A stretch of 64,000 nt of DNA from Plazaster borealis. Its lineage: Eukaryota; Echinodermata; Asteroidea; Forcipulatida; Labidiasteridae. Positions 55,128 to 64,000 of this stretch are shown here, piece after piece (within the stretch, counting starts at the first letter, position 1; the number at the start of each line of letters is the position of its first letter). Made by a program: the position numbers and the translations under genes. The notes under the pieces were generated by a model that made no database searches, was not told the DNA's origin, and worked only from the letters and a program-made list of their open reading frames with translations. The DNA is taken from the NCBI GenBank assembly GCA_021014325.1, contig CM037472.1:23359063-23423062 (forward strand), read 5' to 3'.

Positions 55128-56801
55128 CTAAATGTACAAATAGAACAAATTAGGTCATTGCCATGCAGTCTTTAATGGGGGTTTTTATCCATGTTTTTAA
55201 CGCATTACGCTGTAGCGTATACCGGTACTGAATGTATATTTCACTAGCCCTAGGCGCGGACCTAATTGGTTTGAATTATCACAAGAAGAAAGTCGCAAGA
55301 AGAAATACATACATCGCTAATTTTGATTTTTAAATATTGTGGGTATCAACCCGTGTCAAAGGGATCTTTTTTTCATCGGTTGAACCACAAGGCTTTATCT
55401 AAATAGCACGCAAAACTCATTTCACAAAATGAAATATAATGTGAAGCTAAACTTCTGACTTCAAAACCCTTATCGTATAACGGGGTCTTTCTATTGTAAA
55501 CCAAAGGGCTTTATCCAAATAACACGCATAACTCTTTTACAAAACGAATGTGAAGCAAAACTTTTGACTTCAAAACACTTACCGAGTAACCAAGGGGCAC
55601 AGCATTCGCCCTTTCCTTCCTCGGATGATTTCAGGATGCTGTCCGGGAGTGGAAGTGAATGTCTGACCATGGCGCCGTACAGCCCGTACTCTGCCATGAC
55701 GCTACTACGGCCCCAGCACTTCTCCCTTTTACGCCACTTGGCTCGGCGATTCTGAAACCATACCTGGAATGTTCATGAAAGATAAACAATTATAATTCAA
55801 TGCACACCATATAGATCACACATTGTTTCATTTCATTTTCATTTATTAATTCTGGTTGTGAAGCCAAGGACTCTAAGAAAAAGCGAACTTAATCACTATA
55901 GCTAAGAACCCCATGGAGAGAAGACAAGGATGGAAGTTTCAGTTTTAGATGTGGGAGGTAGACCCCAGAGAATTATTCCAGGGAAAACCCACACCATCAG
56001 GTAGGGACTGAAAGCCCAATCCACATAGTGCTCCCGGCGGGATTCGAACCGGGCTCCCATAGGTGGAAGGCGAGGAAAGATACCACTATACGCACTCACA
56101 ACCGCCAATTGTTTAGTAAAATCCTCTTGGACTTCACTGAAAGGCTGATGTCTTTTTGCACCTTAACGTTTCTTGATTTGCATTCATTAAAACAACATTT
56201 TATATCATTTGCATATTTGGTCTATCGCTCAATCGCTCGAATAATGTTGCATGGATAGCTTCCATTTTGAATTAAAGCATATACACGTTTATTTGTATTA
56301 TTTTCTTCACCTAAAAGAGTAGCCTATCTACCATTATGTATTGTTCTTTTTAGTGTGTATTTTGGTGATTTCAGAGTGGCAAGGCCAATGATTTTAAAAA
56401 AGAAATGTAAATAATTAATGCAAAGGTACTTTATCCTTGCCAATTATAGACTTATTACTTTTAGGTCATTTATAATTTACTGGGTTAAAATTTCCATGGG
56501 AGACACGCCTTTACTATGCAGCGTTTAGCCCTACATTCAAATTTAGCGAAGAGCATGCGCCAAATCCAATATTTATTACAACGCACTGTGTGTGTTGTTC
56601 CCAATAACAACTTTAATTGAGGAGCACCCATGCTCGTCCCCATTAACGTCTCTATAACCAGGGAAACTATAACTAGTAAACTTGCGGGTACAACCATGTA
56701 TTAAACTCCTTTGGGAGAAATGTTGGCTCTGAGAAGAGCTGTTCTCTATTTTGGACCTAGCAATGTACATTTTGAACGGTGTTTTCAGCATCCCACGGAA
56801 C

Positions 56802-56856
<55 letters not shown>

Positions 56857-59800
56857 TGAGGTTTGGTGGACAGAACTGATTAGATTCAAAGTGTTGATAT
56901 ATTTTTTTATGTTGTGGTTAGCGGTGGTGGTCGGGAACTAGACCAATGGAAAATACCCAATCAGCTGTTAGTCTTTCGCTTAATATCTAGGTTCTGGTGC
57001 AGAAATACACCGAGAGCACGAGGTTGATGAAACGGGCGTTCATTCAACTTGTTCCCAAGTGTTTTAAATTAAGTGTCCATTATGCCGTCTCCATCCGAAA
57101 ATGAATCCTTTCACAAAATAAACAGATACAATATCCGTTCCGCTGGGACATAAATTAATACAGTTTGTGTAATTCCTGTAGAATTTCCAAACAATTATGA
57201 CAGATAATACTTTCGGCAGTAGCAAACAATACTTATAGTGCAATAATGGCGGGCTTTTGTGTCGGTTTGATCATAGTAAACCACACGGAATCGCCGTCAT
57301 CGTCTGCGGTAGTCCGTTATTGACCGCTGTCCCCAGTGAGCCACGGATAACGACTTCGGTCTGATTAATGTAACATGATTTAGGAAGAGACTTTCAAGAT
57401 TCAAAATGTTTGAATGTGTACTAATGGGTCCTCAATCGATTTCTAATGGGCATTAGAGTCTTAAGCGCTTGTCAATTAGGCCGGCATGATTTACATCTGG
57501 GCTTCACGGAACGTATAGTGGTGTCATGATATTCATTTTAAATCGGAATCCCTTGACGAATAATATGTTTATTTAACCTTTATTGTTAGGGCTGTTTGTA
57601 CAAACGTAAACATAGGCTCCTTGATAAGTCTCACTGATACAATGTGATATTGAACGATGGGAAGGCTGTATTTTTCCCCCTCTGGTGGTTTTCGTGCCGT
57701 CTTTGAATTATCCTTGACAACTGCATATTTAATTTAGTATTTACGACAAACTCGGAAAAATTCGCCAGACGGTTAATTTGAATGGATTTCCCAGTCTGTA
57801 ATGTCAAACAGAAAACGGACTTTGAATCTCGAAGACAACCAATCTTACAGAAGACAAGAAAAGAGAGAAGAGAAAGAAGAAAGAAAAAAAATCTAGCGAT
57901 GCTGAGGAAAAAAAAGAGGAGTTGGAAGAAATAATTCGAGAGGGCTGCCTGAGCTCACGCGCGGGCAAGGTAATGGGAGCACCCGTACGTGACTGGCGGG
58001 GTACTGTTCGCAGCGTCATCCGCAAATCACGAGGCACCTATAACGTTGCACTCGGCGGCCTGCATGGCCGAGCCAACTGGCCTCGCGCGTCGTTCTCCCG
58101 TCAATTCCAATTTCGTGACGTTGTCAGACCTCGCTCGGATGATGAACAGAGAGAAGAAAGCTCTGGCAATTAGTTCAATGGAAGATTGATAATCACACAA
58201 TTGTTGATACTAGAGCTCTGTAGAACAACACTACGGCCGGGTAATAACCCGCCTTCGGCTAACCGTGATAAAAAAAATCCATACAATTTAAGCCGTAATA
58301 AATTAGTAATTAATTCAGCGCATCCTTGTGTCCACACACGGACAAGGTTTATCTCTCAGTAAGGAGTGAAAAGAAATCCACTATGTATACAGTTTCACTT
58401 GTTATTCTACTCTAACGTCTCTGATTGTCTGTTTTCTTCCCCCCTCTTCAGACGGTAGTTGCCTTAATTTACATGTGCAGTTGAACTTAAGAAGACGAGT
58501 CTTTTCCCCGTCCATGTTGTTAATCATTTAAACCCAAGACGGCCCCATTGCGTCTACTGGAAACCCTTTAGGCGTGTTATGATCTACTATACCGGTACCC
58601 TCAGTCATGAACCTCTTCAGAAAACTCCCCCCTCCTCCTCCCCGTTAAAGGCAGGGGACATGACTTGGTGTTCATGAGAGAAAAATAAAGTGACAATGTG
58701 AAAGCTTATTAGAAAGCGGACTAAGACAGAAAATCCCTACGACATAAGGGCCATGTCACGCTATATGCAATTTACAGGCAGCCAGTTCGAGGCAATCTCC
58801 AAGAAGAACAGAATATTCACCAAGCAATTTTCACGAAATTATCGGGGATGGTGTAAACACTGTATAGAAACATGTCCATTGTGCTACCGTACCGAAGTGT
58901 TACTTTTGCATGCAGTGGACTTTGTTGCTTCCAAGTTCCCTATATAAATATTGCCTCTCAATTTCACATGTCGCTTGTATGGTGTTCGGTATTATGACAA
59001 CCAAAGTTGAGGATAGAGTTTTAACCATCCTCCGAAAACCACAGGTGGAAAGGCCTCTAATTCCTTTGCAGGGTTTTTTATGAATGAGGCGTGATGTACT
59101 CATTATGAGATCTTGAAACAAAACTGCAACTGTTCCAATTGTGTTTTGCTTAAAACTAACCCGAGAGAAAAGACAAACGGCCTGAAAGTGTTGGTCGAAG
59201 TAATTAATGTTTGGGTGCATATTAATGGATTTTTCCTGTCGTGTAGCATCCCCACAAACACACTTAGATTTCGCTATTATTCAAGCCCTCAATTTATGGC
59301 TGCACAATTTAAAATCCAACATAGAGTTTTCACTATTAATTCACTCTCACCAAATTGATTTCTTTTGCTGAGAAAAGACACTTGCCGTCGGATGTAGAAT
59401 TGATTATTTTTTTTCTGGACAGTCGTTCAAGTTTTGGGAGTTAATCAAAATCGTTCAATAGACATACAGATAAATTATGTGCAATCAAGCAAGTGTTTCA
59501 GGCGATTTTTTCCCCGTCCCCTGCTAAGAATGTAATTGTTGACATATTGCAAAGAGAACATAATAATTGTTATTTTTAGTTATATTTTTATGTATTAATT
59601 TATTAAGTTATTGTTTTTGTATCAGACAATTATTTTCGTGGACGAGAAATCTTTTCGTTTGCCTCATTGTAACAAAAGTCATGCCACAAGCCACCAAGCA
59701 GTCAGGATGATGAACCAAGCTAAAATCAACTACAGCTCAAATATCCACTCCTAATTTTTTCCCCATCAGAACTTATAATTATTAAGTTTGCAGTTTAGAT

Positions 59801-62708
59801 TGCATTCTCGTTTTGAATTAACATTTAATTTTAGGGTTAGACCAAACCAAAACAGTCCGAACCGCTTGTCTCGACAAAGACTAGTGCGCGGGAAATGCAC
59901 CAGTAGACATTCTTTCACAATGGCAAACAAATAATAGTCTTTGGATGAACCCCAGTCTCTACACGGGACAGATTTCTATAAGGAAGGGACGACAAACCCG
60001 GCATCTTAAAACAATTGGGGATATTTTATTAGGCGTACGTGTTTACGTGATTGCCGCTAGGTTACGCATGTCATATATCATTTCATCCTTAAGCTCCCGT
60101 ACAAATCCTCTTCCCACACCATCCCAAGACCCCGGGGCCGGGATGAGTTTTTGATGGCTAACAAATTGCTCATTTTCCAAATTGGAAAATTAAGAACAAT
60201 TTGCGCTGGGACTGCCGAGTCGTAACATGGTCCGCCTAATTGCTTCAAGTTTGCCGAAAGAACTCATCGGCCTGCACCAATCATCGGACTTTTTCATTTT
60301 ATTTTATCAGAGAGTATAAGAAAGGCTGGAATCCAAAGATTCGAGTAATTCTCTCATATAATCCGCTTAGTCTTGAATCCGAGCCGCTTATCTTGCTGTT
60401 CGGTTCTCCGTATCATATTGAGATTGAAGCTTGGAAGTCTACAGAGACTTTTCAGCGTATAGAAATCTTGTACTTTCTTCATGAGATTTTTGTCAGCCGA
60501 CTTTAATTTTCATCAAATACAGTCAGACAAAATCCATTCACTTGCCGTAGATCATTATTGCTTTGATACCGGTATTTGGAACTTGATGAAACGACCGTAT
60601 GATTGATTCATCTGGATCTCAAATTGGGTTTGATAAAAACCCAAAAAGTTTCCCGTTGTATGCTTCAAAATCGTTGTATGCTTCAAAATAGACGTCTCTT
60701 TAAGATGCACAATCTGCGGCCCTCCATTTTGTTGTTATTTATGTGTAGCCTTATTTTATCTTTCACCAATTAAACCTTTTAATATCCGATCGGTTAATTG
60801 TCACGAGGCTCCCTGTGGGACGCAAAACCAGACTCCGTTTACGGTCGAGAAAGTAGTGTTGTTATAGTTGTTTTGATTGTGAACAGCATTGCAAGCGTAG
60901 AAAAGAGGGTGGGGCGGGGCGGGGTGGGAGAACTTTTGGACGCCCGAAGTTAGCATGGGACAATTATAAATCTCATAAAATGATACAAATAATATATAAA
61001 TGCTTTGGGGAAGTCACATCTTTTTGATGACAGTTTTAAAACGTTTGTATTTCCCTGGACTACTCCTGGTCAAGATGTTTTTAGTGTCCAAAGATTTAAA
61101 AAAAAAAAAATTGTTTAAAAACCTTTTTCTATGTTTGGATATATTCTATATTTCGTTTCTATTTTTGTCGCCTTGTTATTTTGTTATTTAACTTTTTATT
61201 TATGTATTATTTATTATTATTGTTTTAACGAAATAAGCGTTCAGTGGGCATTACAAATGCAGAGTTAAATAGTTCACTCTCATGACAAGATGAAGTTTAG
61301 CACATTAGCATTTTGATCCAGCCATCCCTTTGATATTTTCAATAAATTTAGACGTGACTTATCACAGCATCTAAGTGTTACTGGAAGTCGTCAAAACGCA
61401 GATACGCACGCGGGGTGCACTACATGCACAAAATAGAGAGGAACGCATGCGCAGAGCCTCATTAAATCACATATTTGAAGGTCATGGCTGTTATGGATTG
61501 TTGGGGGGGGGGGAAATGGTCCGATATTGTGACCCTGGGGTTGCTGACTTTCAACCTGCAGCATTTTGAGTACACTAGCCTTCTAAAAACTGCCCTATTT
61601 TGCTAAAGAGTGTCGGGTCATTTTTCCAAGATTGAGTCTGGTGAGTTTAGTCGTTTAGGGGTGTTTTTATTTTAAACCTTGTTCAAAATCTCAACGGCTA
61701 AACTTCTAAATATGTAACAGAAGAATGAAGTTTAGTTGTCAGAAAATATAATTGAGTTGTTTTCAGGAGGCTGAGAGACTTCTCAATATTTGTTGAGCAT
61801 TTCAAAAAATTAATATTTAGCATTTAGCATTGCTATGATGAGAAGCGTTAGTGGTGTGCACCCCGCGTAAGCTGTTTTTAAATAGCGCCACCATACATAA
61901 ATAATGCGATTCCTTACTGAACATGAAATCCAGCGGATTTAAAAGGGAACGTGGTTCATAACGACACATTTGAACTTGTATGTAGTTGTGGGTTTTTTTT
62001 TTCTGTGAATAAAAATGATGCGGGAGAAGTTTACTCGTATACCCCCATGTCCATTAGCGAATCAGCACATCTGCTTTACGCGGTATTAACTGGACTTTGG
62101 GCACATTGTCAATAAAGGCAATGTTCCACTGAAAAGTTCTGAATGAAATTGAGGTAAAAACAAAAAGTAATAATAATAATTAGGTAAATGGAAAAACATT
62201 TATACGTGGATGTTTTAAAGGTATCGTACACGTTTGGTAATGACTCAAAACATTGTAGGAAACAACTCCCTCTGAAGTAACGTAGTTTTTGAGAAAGAGG
62301 TAATTTCTCACTAAAATAATAAAAACTTCTTGCAAGAAGTTTTTATTTCTATATGAAAGCACACAAATTTGTACAACAAGGGTGTTTTTTCTTTCATCAT
62401 TTTCTTGCAACTTCGATGACCAATTGAGCCCAAATTTTCACAGGCTTCGGTTATTTTATGCATAAGTTGGGATACACCAAGTGAGAACACTGGTCTTTGA
62501 CAATTTCCAAACGTGTTCAGTGCCTTTAAATTGATATTTCTTCTTCTTCTAATTTTGAGGTTTGGGGGTATATTGTAAGCGTACCTGAATCCGGTCTTCT
62601 GGTAAGTCGGTTTTGAGGGCAAGCATCTCACGGGCGTACACGTCCGGATAGTGGGCATCGGTAAACGCCTTCTCAAGTTCGTCCAGTTGGTAGCTTGTGA
62701 AGATGGTC
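54709..62708 (-). CDS. Vsx: Vsx homeobox transcription factor (visual system homeobox), last three coding exons; 5' end off window
   Basis: Coding exons in transcript order: 62708-62585 (124 nt), 55763-55583 (181 nt) and 55127-54709 (419 nt with stop). Introns are GT-AG in matching phase. The first exon supplies homeodomain residues ~6-46 ([15 protein letters not shown]... to EDRIQ). The second gives [20 protein letters not shown] and the CVC domain ([28 protein letters not shown]). The third begins MHKKSIEV and contains [20 protein letters not shown], an OAR-like tail seen in vertebrate VSX2, then an acidic Ser-rich end. The intron between homeodomain positions 46 and 47 is the classical paired-class site. 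The CVC domain next to a Gln50 homeodomain identifies the Vsx/Chx10/ceh-10 class. Members bind TAATTA-type DNA and specify retinal and other neurons. The upstream exon(s) with the homeodomain N-arm lie beyond base 64000. Confidence 0.95.
55583..55763 (-). CDS. Vsx: Vsx exon with homeodomain helix 3 and CVC domain
   Basis: Acceptor CATTCCAG. Reads [20 protein letters not shown] then [40 protein letters not shown]. Donor CTCG/GTAAGT, phase 1. Confidence 0.96.
55838..56105 (-). mobile_element. tRNA-derived SINE (GGTAGGGACT family), copy 2
   Basis: The minus strand carries GGTTGTGAGTGCGTATAGTG (A-box region), GGAGCCCGGTTCGAATCCCG (intact B-box), then AGTCCCTACCTGATGGTGTG and the body. It lies in the large Vsx intron, just upstream of the CVC exon. 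Confidence 0.75.
56674..56770. repeat. TIR element family N, partial
   Basis: AGTAAACTTGCGGGTACAAC, CTCCTTTGGGAGAAATGTTG, GCTCTGAGAAGAGCTG match the left half of 21364-21563. Vsx intron. Confidence 0.65.
56804..56857 (+). repeat. (GGAGCC)9 hexanucleotide microsatellite
   Basis: Nine units, the last one GGAGCT; the array is otherwise uninterrupted. It encodes (GA)n in one frame, producing an incidental open frame. Vsx intron. Confidence 0.95.
57444..57480 (-). promoter_or_regulatory. Possible homeodomain-site cluster in Vsx intron
   Basis: TAATGGGCATTA (57444-57455) is an inverted TAAT pair with a 4-bp gap, and CAATTAG (57473) lies 17 bp on. Another CTAATGG is at 57421. Paired-class homeodomain dimers bind such inverted TAAT sites. 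Function here is inference only. Confidence 0.2.
57849..58175 (+). other. Purine tract followed by a CpG-rich open block, in Vsx intron
   Basis: An almost pure A/G tract on the plus strand (57849-57945) leads into ~230 bp rich in CpG that is open for 83 codons (57922-58173). No protein family is recognised and no splice structure ties it to Vsx, which is on the other strand. It may be a mobile-element fragment, a separate small exon or a regulatory block. Confidence 0.35.
58176..61392. other. Vsx intron, nothing recognised
   Basis: Unique-looking AT-rich intronic DNA with few repeats compared with the TDP1 introns. Open frames of up to 106 codons have no supporting features. Low repeat density in a developmental-gene intron is compatible with regulatory content, but I see no defined element. 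Confidence 0.35.
61393..61879. repeat. Possible TIR element in Vsx intron
   Basis: AAAACGCAGATACGCACGCG with GGGTGCAC on the left faces GTGCACCCCGCGTAAGCTGT + TTTT on the right. Arms are ~30 bp, imperfect. The interior has a G run at 61503. Confidence 0.5.
62215..62529. repeat. TIR element family A, 55 bp from the Vsx homeobox exon donor
   Basis: TTAAAGGTATCGTACACGTT... to ...CGTGTTCAGTGCCTTTAA, slightly shortened, with the CTTCTTGCAAGAAG centre. Its right end is 55 bp from the 5' splice site at 62585 (minus-strand gene), so it sits at the very start of the Vsx intron. Confidence 0.88.
62585..62708 (-). CDS. Vsx: Vsx homeobox exon (homeodomain N-terminal part)
   Basis: The acceptor CTTCATGACAG is followed by one base completing an Arg-type codon, then [47 protein letters not shown]. 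It matches Vsx specifically ([16 protein letters not shown]). Confidence 0.96.
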
Positions 62709-62769
62709 CTGTCATGAAGAGATATACAATTCATAATGTTTGAGGATACTTCTTTGAAAACCCGTATAT

Positions 62770-62840
62770 AAGGTCACCGTGGTCAAGTGGGTTAGACTGC
62801 GTGACTAGCAATCACAAGGTTGTGGTTCGAATCCGGCCAA
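62770..62840 (+). mobile_element. tRNA-like sequence, probably SINE head
   Basis: GGTCACCGTGGTCAAGTGGG, GTGACTAGCAATCAC (anticodon-arm-like) and GTGGTTCGAATCCGGCC (B-box). The T-stem does not pair well, so a functional tRNA is unlikely. It lies just upstream of the Vsx homeobox exon. Confidence 0.5.
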
Positions 62841-63026
62841 GCTAACCACTGATTTCACAATGACTAGAATAAGTAAATGTCGTCTAGTTACTGAAGTCCA
62901 TTTTTTTTTCTTCAGTTCATCATCATAGACGTTAAACCAATGTTTGTATGAGAGAGATTGGCTGTTGCCAGTTTGGCGTTTATATCCCCATGTGGGAGCT
63001 TTGCCGATTTCCCTTGTCAGGAAGAT

Positions 63027-63157
63027 CATCTAAACAAACAAACAAACAAACAAACACCCCAACAAACAAACAAACACCCCAACAAACAAACAAACAAACA
63101 AACACCCCAACAAACACCCCAACAAACACCCCCAACAAACACCCCAACACACCAACA
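63027..63157 (+). repeat. (CAAA)n / ACCCCAAC compound microsatellite
   Basis: Runs of CAAA punctuated by CACCCCAACAAA; three to five CAAA per block at first, then shorter. Upstream Vsx intron or 5' flank. It makes an incidental 161-codon plus-strand frame. Confidence 0.95.
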
Positions 63158-63843
63158 CTCCCGATATGGTTTATAATATTCGAAACGGCTACACAGAGAA
63201 ACAAAGGAAATTATCTTACAAATATTGGAAGGTATAAACAAATCCTCAAGAAAAAGGTTGCAGTTTCAACTGTTACCCGGTATTCTATACTGCTTGCATG
63301 CGTGTGTACTGAACTAACTTATAACACCGTAACAGTGTGTTTAACGTACACTTTTCTTTCTTTCTTTTTAAAAATAAAACAAACGTTCATCTGGAAAACA
63401 ATGTATATAGATCTGTCATTGTTAAAAACATAAATCATTAGGTAATGCAATAAATGTCACATCCGTATTTCTTTAAATCTTAACACCTATTTCGTGTTAA
63501 TGGTATTTTGGTTGAATTGAAGCTTAAATTACTGTGAAACACCCGGCTGCAATACTGCGTTCATAAAACAAGCAATTCACAGGACTGATTAATGTCTAGT
63601 TTAATGCTTTCACAATATCCAATCTCAATTTGTTGACCTTACATCTCAAAAGAGAAAAGTACGGTAGCTCCGAGAGGTCATAGTAAGTTGAAGCGAAATG
63701 TTATATTTTTCCATATTATTTCGTTTTGCCAATGATTTTGACCCCAGACGCGTACCCCGGACACCACACCTCAAGTTCCACACTTATCAATTTCGAGTGT
63801 TCTGCGTCTTGCAATGTGGCCCGCAAGAAGAATAATGTGTTCC
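63158..63843. other. No gene recognised
   Basis: AT-rich sequence upstream (on the minus strand) of the Vsx homeobox exon. I searched for the N-terminal homeodomain exon and found none, so it must lie further right. Confidence 0.4.
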
Positions 63844-64000
63844 TTAAATGGTCTGTATACGTTTGGTAATTACTCATAAAATTCATGGCAATATAAACTT
63901 ACTTGGCAAGAAGTACAGCAGCTTCTGATATAAAGCATTTTGAGAAACATTTCACTTTGAAATAATGTGGTTATGGAAAAATATATAAGTTTTTATCCAA
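63844..64000. repeat. TIR element family D, cut by the window edge
   Basis: TTAAATGGTCTGTATACGTT, AAACTTACTTGGCAAGAAGT, then CATTTTGAGAAACATTTCAC as in 27251-27564. The right end is outside. Confidence 0.75.

Noticed and set aside
56711..56941. Gly-Ala repeat protein frame
   Set aside because: It is the (GGAGCC)9 microsatellite plus a TIR fragment, with no splice link to any gene.
62311..62715. 134-codon minus-strand frame across the Vsx homeobox exon
   Set aside because: An out-of-frame shadow of the homeobox exon that continues into a family A TIR element. The true reading frame is the homeodomain frame.
62770..62840. tRNA gene (Ala-like anticodon AGC)
   Set aside because: The anticodon arm pairs, but the T-stem and acceptor stem do not. 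More likely a SINE head.
62948..63433. 161-codon plus-strand open frame with QTNKQT repeats
   Set aside because: Created by the (CAAA)n/ACCCCAAC microsatellite.

Overview
The window is animal nuclear DNA. It is AT-rich, has long introns, and is crowded with short terminal-inverted-repeat (TIR) elements, tRNA-derived SINEs, minisatellites and a degenerate TTAGGG array. Two genes can be read with confidence, and both have GT-AG introns and metazoan domain structure. The repeat style and the gene set suggest a marine deuterostome invertebrate, most likely an echinoderm such as a sea star. That taxonomic call is inference, because no species-diagnostic gene is present.

Layout. (1) 1-3.3 kb, minus strand: the 5' end of an unrecognised gene (two in-phase coding exons, 3283 to 1277) that runs off the left edge. 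(2) 3.3-8.5 kb: SINE pieces, a GC-rich element containing a 62-bp palindrome, and a ~1-kb TIR element built of GAGGGAA repeats. (3) 8.5-11.5 kb: exon-like minus-strand open segments in tandemly duplicated DNA, including a triplicated ~530-bp unit whose reading frame survives in two copies. (4) 11.5-16.5 kb: decayed tandem repeats and TIR elements. (5) 16.5-19.4 kb: a 1.7-kb interstitial telomere-like array with higher-order structure, flanked by a pyrimidine-rich arm and an oppositely oriented purine-rich arm. (6) 19,677-40,980, plus strand: a complete tyrosyl-DNA phosphodiesterase 1 gene (15 coding exons, 671 codons plus stop). It has both HKN catalytic motifs and an N-terminal PAR-binding (PBZ) zinc finger that human TDP1 lacks. 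A 20-bp minisatellite starts directly after its stop codon. (7) 41-54.7 kb: intergenic, with a LINE reverse-transcriptase fragment (43.6-44.7 kb) and many TIR elements. (8) 54,709-62,708, minus strand: the last three coding exons of a Vsx (visual system homeobox, Chx10-type) gene, encoding the homeodomain, CVC domain and C-terminal OAR-like motif. Its 5' exon(s) lie beyond the right edge.

The two identified genes are not functionally linked: TDP1 repairs topoisomerase-DNA adducts and Vsx is a neural or photoreceptor-lineage transcription factor. The strongest points for follow-up are the PBZ finger on TDP1, the repeated placement of TTAAAGG...CCTTTAA elements 21-63 bp downstream of 5' splice sites, the higher-order interstitial telomeric array, and the triplicated exon-like units.
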